A stretch of 17,201 bases of DNA from CAYVGO01 sp964450725 (GTDB taxonomy: Bacteria; Bacteroidota; Bacteroidia; Bacteroidales; UBA932): contig CAYVGO010000050.1 in assembly GCA_964450725.1 (NCBI GenBank), positions 1 through 17,201 on the forward strand, written 5' to 3'. Within the stretch, counting starts at the first letter, position 1; each line of letters begins with the position of its first letter. Of this stretch, positions 1-7,580 are shown piece by piece. Below the pieces are notes generated by a model, which saw only the letters and a program-made list of their open reading frames with translations, was not told where the DNA came from and searched no databases. The translations under genes and the position numbers were made by a program.

Positions 1-1
1 G

Positions 2-49
2 TCGGCTGATATAATTTGACCGCGGGAAGGGTTAGCCGAGGGGGTCAGA
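2..49 (+). other. GC-rich patch with pseudoknot-like interleaved inverted repeats
   Basis: TCGGCTGAT at 2-10 can pair with GTTAGCCGA at 31-39 (nine pairs, two G-U). TTTGACC at 15-21 can pair with GGTCAGA at 43-49 (seven pairs, one G-U). The 5' arm of the second stem lies inside the loop of the first, which is the topology of an H-type pseudoknot. The composition, visibly GC-rich, contrasts with the AT-rich flanks. It may be the end of a structured RNA or of a repeat cut by the window edge, or it may be chance. No RNA family was recognised. Confidence 0.3.
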
Positions 50-58
50 AATTGTAGA

Positions 59-94
59 AAATCATTGACTATTCTGTATAAACGTCAATGGTTT
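59..94 (+). terminator. Hairpin, possible terminator of an off-window gene
   Basis: Positions 59-69 pair with 84-94 over eleven pairs (one G-U) around a 14-nt loop. The core is CATTGAC/GTCAATG. A short T-containing stretch follows, but the stem is AT-rich and the T-tract is broken. It could end a transcript entering from the left, or be an operator for the sigma-factor gene. Confidence 0.35.
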
Positions 95-247
95 AATCTA
101 AATATTCATTGAATAAACAGCCTTATCAATAAAAAGATATTCTTTTTGTTAGATAATAATAAGGGTGATTTTATTAGCAACATAATGACTGCTGCAACAA
201 AATAGTTTGCTGTCTGCTGTTCTATATACCGATTATTTTGCAAAAAC

Positions 248-279
248 TTTCGCTTCTTGCAAAATTTTACCGAACTTTG
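248..279 (+). promoter_or_regulatory. Weak candidate promoter of the sigma-factor gene
   Basis: GAACTTTG at 272-279 matches the Bacteroidota -7 element TAnnTTTG except at the first base. TTTC at 248-251, 20 nt upstream, could serve as the -33 element. Transcription would begin at about 286, which leaves ~25 nt of leader before the ATG at 311 and makes a start at 257 impossible. Confidence 0.35.
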
Positions 280-310
280 TACGCTCATTCTGTCAATAAG
301 ATTTATCCTT

Positions 311-850
311 ATGCACACCCCCGACCACGAAATATTAACCCAGTTTAAAGATAATCCGGAACAAGGCTTTAGTACTTTGGTCGCTACATACAATAAAAAA
401 CTCTATTTTTATATCCGTAGATATACTTTGTGTCATGAAGATACAGACGATGTATTGCAAAATACATTTCTCAAAATATGGCAACAACTCCATAAATTTA
501 AAGGAGAATCATCGCTTTATACTTGGCTTTACAGAATTGCCACCAATGAAACACTGCAATTTATACGCAAAAGAAATAAAGAAATCTCCCGATTACAAAT
601 CAAGGGAGAAGAAATTGAGGCATTGTTACGCAGCGACAGCCATTTTAACGGCGATGACATACAAGTAGCCTTATATAAAGCAATAGATACATTGCCCAAG
701 CAGCAAAAGTTGATATTTACTCTCCGTTATTTTGAAGAATTGCCACATCAAGACATTGCCGATATTCTCAAATTAAGTGTGGGTAGCGTGAAAGCAAGTT
801 ATCATATTGCGGTACAAAAAATTGAAAAAATACTTCAACCTCAAGAATAA
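311..850 (+). CDS. ECF-type RNA polymerase sigma factor
   Basis: A 179-residue sigma-70 family protein of the ECF (group 4) class, which directs RNA polymerase to a dedicated promoter set. Region 2 spans roughly residues 20-90, including DDVLQNTFLKIW and the segment SSLYTWLYRIATNE that recognises and melts the -10 region. After an acidic linker, region 4 (about residues 125-175) has the helix-turn-helix LPHQDIADILKLSVGSVKAS. There is no region 1.1 or 3, as expected for ECF factors. I chose the ATG at 311 over an upstream TTG at 257: the extra 18 residues lie outside the family domain and would precede the likely transcription start. The stop codon abuts the rbfA start with no gap, so the genes are co-transcribed. 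No anti-sigma factor is adjacent, so the controlling signal and target genes cannot be read here. Confidence 0.9.
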   Translation: MHTPDHEILTQFKDNPEQGFSTLVATYNKKLYFYIRRYTLCHEDTDDVLQNTFLKIWQQLHKFKGESSLYTWLYRIATNETLQFIRKRNKEISRLQIKGEEIEALLRSDSHFNGDDIQVALYKAIDTLPKQQKLIFTLRYFEELPHQDIADILKLSVGSVKASYHIAVQKIEKILQPQE

Positions 851-1198
851 ATGACTATGGAAACTATTCGACAACAAAAGGTAGCCAAGCAACTTCAAAA
901 AGATATTGCCGACATTTTTTTCAAACAGAATCTTACGGTCGTTGACGGTACTATGGTTACGGTAATGGACGCTGAAGTTTCTCCTGATTTGGGTGTTGCT
1001 AAAATTTACATCAGTGTATTTCCTTCTGCCAAAGGAGAGGAAATATTGAAGGTCATCCGGTCTAAAGACAAAGTGATTCGCCATGAAGTAGGGAAAAAAG
1101 TACGTCATCAATTACGTATTGTTCCTGAATTTATATACTATCTCGACCATACGTTAGACCGAGTAGAAGAGGTAGAAAAGGTTCTTAAAAATGTATAA
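851..1198 (+). CDS. rbfA: 30S ribosome-binding factor RbfA
   Basis: RbfA is a small KH-fold protein that binds immature 30S subunits and helps late 16S rRNA maturation, especially in the cold. The 115-residue length is typical. The N-terminal helix (RQQKVAKQLQKDIADIFF) and the central VTVMDAEVSPDLGVAKIYISVFPS strands match the family, followed by IRHEVGKKVRHQLRIVPEFIYYLDHTLD, with the conserved R-x-x-L-x-x-R-x-x-P-E-type segment and the closing LDRVEEVEKVL helix. Translation starts directly after the sigma-factor stop; a second ATG two codons later (857) is equally possible. The permease gene begins 3 nt downstream, so translational coupling is likely on both sides. Pairing of rbfA with a LolC/E-like permease gene is, from memory, common in Bacteroidota. 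Confidence 0.95.
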   Translation: MTMETIRQQKVAKQLQKDIADIFFKQNLTVVDGTMVTVMDAEVSPDLGVAKIYISVFPSAKGEEILKVIRSKDKVIRHEVGKKVRHQLRIVPEFIYYLDHTLDRVEEVEKVLKNV

Positions 1199-1201
1199 CT
1201 A

Positions 1202-2419
1202 ATGATTATCTTTAAAATAGCCTTTCGCTACCTTTTATCCAAAAAGCAGTTTCATATCATCAACATTATATCTCTCATTACCGCCGTTGCCATGCTTTTG
1301 GCGACTGCGGCTTTGGTGATTGCACTTTCTGTCTTTGGGGGCATTGAATCTTTAGTAAAATCCATGTACACCACACTGACTCCGGATATGCAAATTACCG
1401 TAAAACAAGGTAAAACCTTTCAGGCAGACTCCTTGTTGATAGATACTTTAAAAAATATTGAAGGTATTGCGGAAGTCTTTACGGTTTTAGAGGAAAATAT
1501 ACTGGTAGAAAATGAAAAAAAACAGCATTTATGTATTCTCAAAGGGGTTGAAGAACATTACTATCAGCAATCCGCGCTACAGCAAGCCATTTACTTGGGA
1601 GACGGTAAATACAATACCGGCGATATTCCTTATGCCCTGATAGGGAAAGGGGTATCACAAACATTAGACAGTAAACCTTTTTATCTAACTCCGTTATGGA
1701 TTTATGCACCTGTAACAGGAAAAAGAATTGACATTGCCAATCCTGCCGGAGCATTCAGAAAAGATTACATTTTTGTGTCCGGAGTTTTCTCTTTAGAATA
1801 TGAAACTGATTCAAGATTAATTATAACTCCCCTTGCTTTTGCTCGTGAATTATTGAATCTCAACAATCAATTGACGGCAATAGAGATTACATTAGACAGT
1901 ACAGCCCGTTACAAAACAATACTTCATGCAGTCGAAAAGCATTTTCCGGTATCTCAGTTTAGTATTAAAAGTAAATTGGAACAAAACGCTACTTTGTTTA
2001 AAGTATTTCAAAATGAAAAGTGGGCTATATTTTTTATTCTCTCCTTTATTTTACTGCTGGCAAGTTTCAACGCCGTATCTTCCATTGCCATGAATATTTT
2101 GACCAAAGCCAAAGAGATTGTTACCTTAAAAAGTATGGGCTTTTCGTTGCAAAATATCAAACGTATTTTCTTTTTACAAGGAGTATTTATCTCTCTTTTA
2201 GCTTCAACAACAGGAGTTCTTTTAGGGTTGTTTATTTGTTGGTTACAAATAAAGTTTGGATTTTTACAACTTGGCGGCAATTTTGTAGTAAGTGCTTATC
2301 CTGTATCTATTCGCTGGACAGACATTATCTTAATTTTCATTACAGTCAATGCTATCGGTTGGCTTACGACTTCTTTACCTGTACATGCTTTATTACGATC
2401 CAAAAAATATTACTTTTGA
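1202..2419 (+). CDS. FtsX/LolC/E-family ABC transporter permease
   Basis: A 405-residue inner-membrane permease of the MacB/FtsX superfamily, closest in architecture to the LolC/LolE proteins that extract lipoproteins from the inner membrane. It has one N-terminal transmembrane helix (about residues 21-46), a large periplasmic domain (about 50-270) and three C-terminal helices (about 274-296, 325-348 and 373-397). The cytoplasmic segment after the second helix (TKAKEIVTLKSMGFSLQNIKRIF) is the conserved coupling region that contacts the ATPase. A LolC/E role in lipoprotein export is likely but not proven, because FtsX-fold permeases also drive other mechanical processes. No ATPase gene is adjacent, so its LolD-like partner must be elsewhere. 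It sits in an operon behind rbfA. Confidence 0.85.
   Translation: MIIFKIAFRYLLSKKQFHIINIISLITAVAMLLATAALVIALSVFGGIESLVKSMYTTLTPDMQITVKQGKTFQADSLLIDTLKNIEGIAEVFTVLEENILVENEKKQHLCILKGVEEHYYQQSALQQAIYLGDGKYNTGDIPYALIGKGVSQTLDSKPFYLTPLWIYAPVTGKRIDIANPAGAFRKDYIFVSGVFSLEYETDSRLIITPLAFARELLNLNNQLTAIEITLDSTARYKTILHAVEKHFPVSQFSIKSKLEQNATLFKVFQNEKWAIFFILSFILLLASFNAVSSIAMNILTKAKEIVTLKSMGFSLQNIKRIFFLQGVFISLLASTTGVLLGLFICWLQIKFGFLQLGGNFVVSAYPVSIRWTDIILIFITVNAIGWLTTSLPVHALLRSKKYYF
2389..2418 (+). promoter_or_regulatory. Candidate promoter for the gldG-like gene
   Basis: TACTTTTG at 2411-2418 is a perfect TAnnTTTG element overlapping the permease stop codon. TTTA at 2389-2392 lies 18 nt upstream as an imperfect -33. 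Transcription from here would give a leader of about 75 nt, in which CTCTG (2423-2427) and CAGAG (2442-2446) could form a small hairpin. The element is inside coding sequence, so chance is a real possibility. Confidence 0.35.
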
Positions 2420-2498
2420 AACCTCTGTAAAACGTTAGCATCAGAGAATCTATATCTTCTAAAGAGCAGAATATCTTGTTACTAAAAATTATCAATCA

Positions 2499-4166
2499 AT
2501 GAAGTATATTGTTATTCTTATATTGTCTGTTATTGTTGTCAACATTGTTGCCGACAAGTTATCTTACAGAATAGATATTACCGAAGACCAACGACATACA
2601 TTATCCAATCAAACAACCCAACAGATAGAACGTACAGAAGGAAAGATTTTTGTTACTTTATTTTTTGAAGGAGAACTGCCTTTTACCTTATTACGGCTCA
2701 AACAAGTGGTCAAAGATATGTTGGCAGAAATGAAAAGAGTTGGCAATGGAAAAGTAGAAATAGAATATATCAATCCTCAGAAAATGGCAGAGAAAAGTTC
2801 TCCGCAAGAAGTTTACCGACACTTGCGAGAACAAGGAATACTGCCTTTTACCTATCAAGAACAAAATAAAGATGGCAGTATCAAGCAAAATGAAGTCTAT
2901 CCGGCAGCCATTATTTCCTATAAAGAAAAACATATTGCCGTAAACTTTATGAAGGCACAAGGCTCTGCCACTCCGGAAGAAGAGATAAATTCTGCCATAG
3001 AAAAAGTAGAGTATGAACTATCGAATGCTTTATCCTATCTTTTGGCAACCCATAAAAAAAATATTGCCTTTGTTGGCGGTCATGGCGAACTTGACCAATT
3101 GCATGTTGCCGATATTGTCAAAGAACTCAGCCAGCATTATCAGGTTGTTAATCTCACTATCAACGGTAACGTACACGCTTTAGATACTTTTGATGTCGCC
3201 GTTATTGCCAAACCCACCAAAACTTGGAGTGAGTCAGACAAGTTTGTGCTTGACCAGTTTATTATGAAGGGAGGAAAAGTGGCTTTCTTTATTGATGCAG
3301 TACATGTACATGCAGACAGTTTAGCCTCCGGAAGTTCGACCTTCGGTTTCTTTAATTCTGTAAATTTAGAAGATATGTTGTTCAAATACGGTATCAGGAT
3401 TACTCCTACGGTTATTCAAGATTTACAATGTGTTTTTGTCCCTGTAAACACTGCCCTACCGGGAGAGCGACCAAAATTCTCTCCCGTTCCTTGGACATAT
3501 TATCCCTTACTTAATACAACAACACACCCGGCAGTGAAAGGAACAAATCTAATCAAGGCAGAATTTCCAAGTAAAATAGATACACTTTCTTATGTGAAAA
3601 ATCGAAAATCAATCTTACTCACCTCTTCCGGACGTGCCAACATCAAAAAAGTACCTGCTTTTATTTCATTAAGAGAGATAGAACAAAAGATAGAACAGAA
3701 AAACTTTCAATTTTCTGACGTACCGGTGGGTGTACTGATTGAAGGTGAAATATCATCCGCTTTTCAAAACAGAAGTATTCATGAATATACCCAAAATCAA
3801 GAATTTACCTTTACCGCAACTTCTCCCAATGCCCGCATAGCCGTCATTGCCGATGGAGATATTATTGCCAATGACGTAAGAGCCGACGGTTCTGTCTACC
3901 CTTTAGGTTATGACAAGTATGCCAAGCAATTACTTTACGGCAATGGAGACTTTGTCAAAAACCTAATCAGTTACCTTGCAGACGAAGACGAAGTAAGAAT
4001 CCTTCGGAACCGAGCATTTGTCTATCGTTTCTTTGATAAAGTAAAACTGCTCAAATACCAAACCACACTACAATGGTTAACCCTCCTTGTACCAATATTC
4101 TTCATTTTCTTTTTTCAAATTACCTATCGCTTTTACAGAATTAAAAAGTACGGAAGAAGGCAATAG
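2499..4166 (+). CDS. gldG: GldG family protein (ABC-transporter auxiliary component)
   Basis: A 555-residue membrane-anchored protein resembling GldG, the periplasm-facing component of the GldAFG ABC transporter first linked to gliding in Flavobacterium. Residues 1-19 form an N-terminal transmembrane anchor. Just after it lies the family hallmark DITEDQRHTLSNQT (residues 26-39). Next comes a long extracytoplasmic region of the ABC_transp_aux type, with IAFVGGHGELD, DVAVIAKPTK and KVAFFIDAV segments. A second transmembrane helix lies at about 526-545, followed by a basic tail. The usual partner gldF (permease) is neither adjacent nor fused, and no gldA ATPase is in the window; the upstream permease is of the FtsX type and is not GldF. 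The role is therefore inferred from family only. GldG relatives also occur in non-gliding Bacteroidota. It is 79 nt downstream of the permease and may have its own promoter. Confidence 0.85.
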   Translation: MKYIVILILSVIVVNIVADKLSYRIDITEDQRHTLSNQTTQQIERTEGKIFVTLFFEGELPFTLLRLKQVVKDMLAEMKRVGNGKVEIEYINPQKMAEKSSPQEVYRHLREQGILPFTYQEQNKDGSIKQNEVYPAAIISYKEKHIAVNFMKAQGSATPEEEINSAIEKVEYELSNALSYLLATHKKNIAFVGGHGELDQLHVADIVKELSQHYQVVNLTINGNVHALDTFDVAVIAKPTKTWSESDKFVLDQFIMKGGKVAFFIDAVHVHADSLASGSSTFGFFNSVNLEDMLFKYGIRITPTVIQDLQCVFVPVNTALPGERPKFSPVPWTYYPLLNTTTHPAVKGTNLIKAEFPSKIDTLSYVKNRKSILLTSSGRANIKKVPAFISLREIEQKIEQKNFQFSDVPVGVLIEGEISSAFQNRSIHEYTQNQEFTFTATSPNARIAVIADGDIIANDVRADGSVYPLGYDKYAKQLLYGNGDFVKNLISYLADEDEVRILRNRAFVYRFFDKVKLLKYQTTLQWLTLLVPIFFIFFFQITYRFYRIKKYGRRQ

Positions 4167-4464
4167 TAATTTTATTATTACAACATTTGCGTTATTACTT
4201 CGTCGGAGAGGTATTCTAACATAAGTATTCAAAGAAATACATTAAACTTTCTGATATAAATAGAACTGTTGTACTGTCACTCACCCTGAAACATTCAACA
4301 ATTTTGCACGAAACAACCCGACACTAATATCCTAAAGTTCTTACTAATTAAAACAATACAGTTACATTCAAAACTGTCAAGTTTTTTACATTAAGATTAC
4401 GACTTAACCATATTTCACTATCTTTGCCGCTATATATTTTTTACAGAATCAATTATAGATACGG
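4167..4464. other. Intergenic region between gldG and the TonB receptor
   Basis: About 300 nt without a gene. A weak GTAAT/ATTAC hairpin (4166-4181) follows the gldG stop and is not a convincing terminator. ACAGTT (4358-4363) and AACTGT (4372-4377) form a 6-bp inverted repeat followed by a run of six T (4382-4387). This is either a weak terminator or an operator just upstream of the receptor promoter. The receptor -7 element is listed separately. Confidence 0.5.
4419..4426 (+). promoter_or_regulatory. -7 promoter element of the TonB-dependent receptor gene
   Basis: TATCTTTG matches TAnnTTTG exactly and sits about 38 nt before the ATG, giving a leader of roughly 30 nt. I see no good TTTG at -33, which could mean that an activator or alternative sigma factor is involved. 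The inverted repeat at 4358-4377 lies upstream. Confidence 0.55.
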
Positions 4465-6828
4465 ATGAAATACTTTTTAATTGCACTGTTTACTGCTTAT
4501 TTCCCGTTCTTAAGCATAACACATGCCATAGAGTCGCCGGTAATGACTCAACACATAAGAGGTAAAACCTTTGACAGCCAGACACTTGAAATTATTGTCG
4601 GAAGTACGGTTGTTTTGACCAAAGAGAATGTAAAACTATACACCGTATCTGACCAAAAAGGAATGTTTGTGATAAACAATGTACCTATTGGTAAATGGAA
4701 AATAGAGGTAAGTTATCTTGGTTATCAACCCTATGTTGCCGATAATTTGTGGGTCAACACCGGAAATGAGATTGTTCTTGATGTAGGCATGGAGATATTG
4801 GCCGTGCAAATGGAAGAGGCTGAAGTTACGGCACGCATCGAAAAAGAAAATCCTGTAAACCAAATGGCATTATCAGGAGTAAGAATGTTGAGTTCCGAAG
4901 AGGCTAACAGATACGCCGGTTCTTGGGGAGACCCGGCACGTATGGTTTCAAACCTTGCGGGCATTGCTACGGTCAATGATAATCGTAATGATATTATTGT
5001 GAGAGGAAACTCTCCGGTAGGAATCTTGTGGGTATTAGACGGATTTGAGATTCCTAACCCGAATCACTTCGGTTCATTGGGAGGTACCGGCGGACCGATA
5101 GGAATGATTAATAACAACCAGTTGGCCAATTCAGATTTTTATACGGGAGCCTTTCCTGCTCAGTTTGGTAACGCTACCTCCGGAGTTTTTGATCTTAAAT
5201 TACGTACGGGGAATTATAAAAAGCAACAGTTCTTGGCTTCTTTAGGATTTAATGGAGTAGAATTTGGAGCCGAAGGATATTTTTCAAAGAAATGTGATGC
5301 TTCTTACATGATAAACGGTCGTTATTCTTTTTTAGAGTTACTGTCATTTGCTGGAATTGATTTCGGAACGGGGACGGCCATTCCCAAATATCAAGACTTG
5401 TGTGCTAAAGTTAATATTCCGCTAAAAAGCGGCAGCCTGTCGATTGTTACATTATTGGGAGCAAGTACTATTCACATGAAAGATTACTCTGCAGATACCG
5501 CAGGGTTTTCCTATAAATATTTGGGCGACAATACTAAGATGGATAGTTACCAACTCTTTTTCGGTACGAATTATACCGTAAGATTTAGCAGTTCTACCAG
5601 AATGGAAAACAGAATATCTTACCTGCAATTTACCTCAACCCAGAGTATAGATCAAATTTATTTTACAGACAGTGTTACCCGTAACCCTTTTTACAGAGGG
5701 AAAACCAATGAAGGGCAGTTAACTTATGCGCCGTCTGTCTATCATCGGTTTAACGCAAGAAACTTTTTTAGCGGAGGAGTTAATGCTACGCTGTTTCTTA
5801 ATAATCTTCATGATTACAGTTATGTTCAAGGCGATAAATATGTAATGCACGATGTAGATAAAACAAGTTTCTTTCTGAAAGGATTTGCTCATTGGAAGCA
5901 TAAGTTTAATGACCAGCTTTCACTTGTTCCGGGAGTTTACGGACAATTCTATGCTTTAAACAATACATTTTCCATAGAGCCGAGATTAGCTTTAAAGTGG
6001 CAAATCTTACCCAAGTTCTCGTTGAATGCGGCGTCAGGTTTACATTCTCAACTTCAACCCCGCTTAGTCTATTTCTATTATAAAGAAGGAGCACTGCCCA
6101 ACAAAAATCTTGACATGACGCGGAGCATGCAATATGTTGTCGGTGCAGACTGGATGCCCTTTAAGAAATTCAGGGTGAAAGCCGATTTATATTACCAATA
6201 TCTTTTTGATGTACCCATAATACCGACAGTGCCTTATGAGTGGATGCTTAACTTTGGGGACGATTACTATGATGTGGTGGACTTTGTTTTTGAAAACGGA
6301 GGTACGGGAAAAAATTATGGAATAGAACTTACGGTTGAACGTTTCTTAGGCGACGGATATTATTTTTTGATTACCGGTTCGCTATATCAATCGAAGTATA
6401 AAGGATATGATAAAGTAGAACGTAATACTAAATTTGCAGGTAATTTTTCACTTAATATTTTGGGTGGATATGAATGGAAAATTAAGGAGACCATGTTTCT
6501 TTCTGTCAATGTAAAATTTGCATGGCTGGGAGGAAAGCGTTTTATTCCTTTAAAGGTATTGGACAACAGTGATGGTGATTATTTGGAGTATGGTTATGAT
6601 TATGACAATGCTTACAGCAAACGTTATCCAGATTATTTACGGCTTGATGTTAATCTGAATATGAAAATTAATTATTCCAAATTTGCCTTAGAGTGGTTTA
6701 TAGAGATTGATAATGTTACCAACAGAAAAAATATCTTTTCACGTGTATGGGACTGGAATGCCAGCGCTTACACAAGTTATTATCAAATGAGATTGTTCCC
6801 TATGGGAGGATGCAGGTTTTATTTTTAA
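4465..6828 (+). CDS. TonB-dependent outer-membrane receptor with N-terminal CarboxypepD_reg-like domain
   Basis: A 787-residue outer-membrane active transporter that would import a substrate using TonB-ExbBD energy. A signal peptide (about residues 1-21, ending THA) precedes a carboxypeptidase-regulatory-like beta-sandwich (about 31-115; the GMFVINNVPIGKWKIEVSYLGYQ segment is diagnostic). The plug domain follows (about 130-250), with RGNSPVGILWVLDGFEIPNP, GGPIGMINN and YTGAFPAQFGNATSGVFDL, and then a 22-strand-type barrel to the C-terminus. The last residues (RFYF, ending in Phe) form the usual BAM recognition signal. This is the non-SusC type and no SusD gene is adjacent, so glycan uptake is not implied. 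The substrate cannot be predicted from sequence. It converges with the beta-barrel gene on the minus strand, with only 12 nt between stop codons. Confidence 0.93.
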   Translation: MKYFLIALFTAYFPFLSITHAIESPVMTQHIRGKTFDSQTLEIIVGSTVVLTKENVKLYTVSDQKGMFVINNVPIGKWKIEVSYLGYQPYVADNLWVNTGNEIVLDVGMEILAVQMEEAEVTARIEKENPVNQMALSGVRMLSSEEANRYAGSWGDPARMVSNLAGIATVNDNRNDIIVRGNSPVGILWVLDGFEIPNPNHFGSLGGTGGPIGMINNNQLANSDFYTGAFPAQFGNATSGVFDLKLRTGNYKKQQFLASLGFNGVEFGAEGYFSKKCDASYMINGRYSFLELLSFAGIDFGTGTAIPKYQDLCAKVNIPLKSGSLSIVTLLGASTIHMKDYSADTAGFSYKYLGDNTKMDSYQLFFGTNYTVRFSSSTRMENRISYLQFTSTQSIDQIYFTDSVTRNPFYRGKTNEGQLTYAPSVYHRFNARNFFSGGVNATLFLNNLHDYSYVQGDKYVMHDVDKTSFFLKGFAHWKHKFNDQLSLVPGVYGQFYALNNTFSIEPRLALKWQILPKFSLNAASGLHSQLQPRLVYFYYKEGALPNKNLDMTRSMQYVVGADWMPFKKFRVKADLYYQYLFDVPIIPTVPYEWMLNFGDDYYDVVDFVFENGGTGKNYGIELTVERFLGDGYYFLITGSLYQSKYKGYDKVERNTKFAGNFSLNILGGYEWKIKETMFLSVNVKFAWLGGKRFIPLKVLDNSDGDYLEYGYDYDNAYSKRYPDYLRLDVNLNMKINYSKFALEWFIEIDNVTNRKNIFSRVWDWNASAYTSYYQMRLFPMGGCRFYF

Positions 6829-6830
6829 GG

Positions 6831-6858
6831 AGAGAAAGTTTTACAGTGCTTTCTTTTT
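6831..6858 (+). terminator. Possible rho-independent terminator after the TonB receptor
   Basis: AGAAAG (6833-6838) pairs with CTTTCT (6849-6854) around a 10-nt loop. The stem can be extended by weak pairs and runs into TTTT. It lies inside the 3' end of the opposing gene, as often happens with tightly convergent genes. The stem is AT-rich, so the call is modest. Confidence 0.4.
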
Positions 6859-7512
6859 GCTGATGTCAAACAGAATGGTAATACCGCTGTAAAGTACTTG
6901 TGATACGGAGTTGTAACGTGTCAGTTCCTGTTTGAAAAGATAAGCAAAAGATGACATAAATCTCACATCCCACATAATCTGGAAACGGTTTATTTTTATA
7001 TTGAGACCCAATCCGCCGCCGCCGCCGTATTCCCAATTTTTATTATTCGTATATTGAAAAGTTTCTGAGACGGCAATATCATTATAGGTGTAAGAAAGAA
7101 CATTCTTCATATAGTATCCAACATACAAGCCGCCCATCACCGTCAGCTCTACATATTTACCCAAAGGAATACGCCCGTGCGCCAAAACCGGCAGTTCTAT
7201 AAAACTTGAAAAATGCTTTTTGTCGATAGTATCTTTAAACGTAAATCCTTTTTGCATAAAGTTTAATTCGGCAGTAACACCCAGATAACGCTCCCAGCCG
7301 CTGACAAGTCCTCTGCTTTCAAGCGTTGGAAGATATTTGTAAACTACTCCGGCATGAATCGGCAAAAGAATTAACTCCTGATTTTGACCGGGAGTAAAAT
7401 AAACCATAGAGATGCCGGCACCTCCGCGTAATCCTACATAATGATTTGCAGACAAGTAAAAAGTCTGTAAACAGGTTAGAAAAAAAAGTAGTACTTTTAT
7501 GCGCACAAGCAT
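6841..7512 (-). CDS. Small outer-membrane beta-barrel protein
   Basis: A 223-residue secreted protein with an N-terminal signal peptide (hydrophobic run VLLFFLTCLQTFYLSA, cleavage near residue 22). The rest consists of alternating amphipathic strands with aromatic belts, as in the OMP_b-brl/PorT-like eight-stranded barrels common in Bacteroidota. Examples are HYVGLRGGAGISMVYF, YVELTVMGGLYVGYYM, GLGLNIKINRFQIMWDVRF and the last strand VLYSGITILFDI. A run of glycines (GGGGGLGL) precedes a strand. It is monocistronic and convergent with the TonB receptor. The specific role is unknown. It resembles PorT in general class only, and I would not name it porT without an alignment. Confidence 0.8.
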   Translation of the reverse strand: MLVRIKVLLFFLTCLQTFYLSANHYVGLRGGAGISMVYFTPGQNQELILLPIHAGVVYKYLPTLESRGLVSGWERYLGVTAELNFMQKGFTFKDTIDKKHFSSFIELPVLAHGRIPLGKYVELTVMGGLYVGYYMKNVLSYTYNDIAVSETFQYTNNKNWEYGGGGGLGLNIKINRFQIMWDVRFMSSFAYLFKQELTRYNSVSQVLYSGITILFDISKKKAL

Positions 7513-7536
7513 TTGTAATGTCTAAATTTAGATTTG

Positions 7537-7544
7537 CAAAAGTA
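7537..7544 (-). promoter_or_regulatory. -7 promoter element of the beta-barrel gene
   Basis: On the minus strand this reads TACTTTTG, an exact TAnnTTTG, about 25 nt before the ATG of the gene ending at 6841. It lies within a 16-bp sequence (7533-7548) that recurs exactly at 8396-8411 before lnt. No clear -33 element is visible. Confidence 0.5.
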
Positions 7545-7545
7545 C

Positions 7546-7553
7546 TATCTTTA
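7546..7553 (+). promoter_or_regulatory. -7-like promoter element of nadE
   Basis: TATCTTTA differs from TAnnTTTG only in the last base and lies 27 nt before the nadE ATG. It almost touches the divergent element at 7537-7544, so the two promoters would compete for polymerase or share a regulator. No good -33 element is visible on this strand. Confidence 0.35.
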
Positions 7554-7580
7554 TTTTAAATTTCATTATTTTATATTGTT

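Larger units (their letters stand above)
1..310. other. Left-edge non-coding stretch
   Basis: No convincing gene lies here. The first ~50 nt are much richer in G and C than the rest of the window and contain interleaved inverted repeats (listed separately). A hairpin follows at 59-94. The rest is AT-rich leader DNA of the sigma-factor gene, with a weak promoter near 248-279. A reverse-strand open frame at 106-393 overlaps the sigma factor and has no family resemblance, so I treat it as spurious. Confidence 0.6.

Noticed and set aside
1..60. Short minus-strand frame running off the left edge (reading FLTPSANPSRGQ)
   Set aside because: It has no in-frame ATG after the preceding stop and is only 20 codons, so it cannot be called a gene from this window. 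The same bases are better described by the inverted repeats.
106..393. Reverse-strand open frame of 95 codons at the left edge
   Set aside because: It overlaps the sigma factor on the opposite strand and shows low-complexity Ile/Leu/Phe/Asn composition typical of AT-rich antisense, with no family motif.
2020..2430. 136-codon plus-strand frame inside the permease gene
   Set aside because: It overlaps the well-supported FtsX-family coding region in another frame and has biased Tyr/Phe/Cys composition with no domain.
2423..2446. CTCTG/CAGAG hairpin in the gldG leader as a terminator or riboswitch
   Set aside because: Only five base pairs with a 14-nt loop and no T-run or conserved aptamer features.
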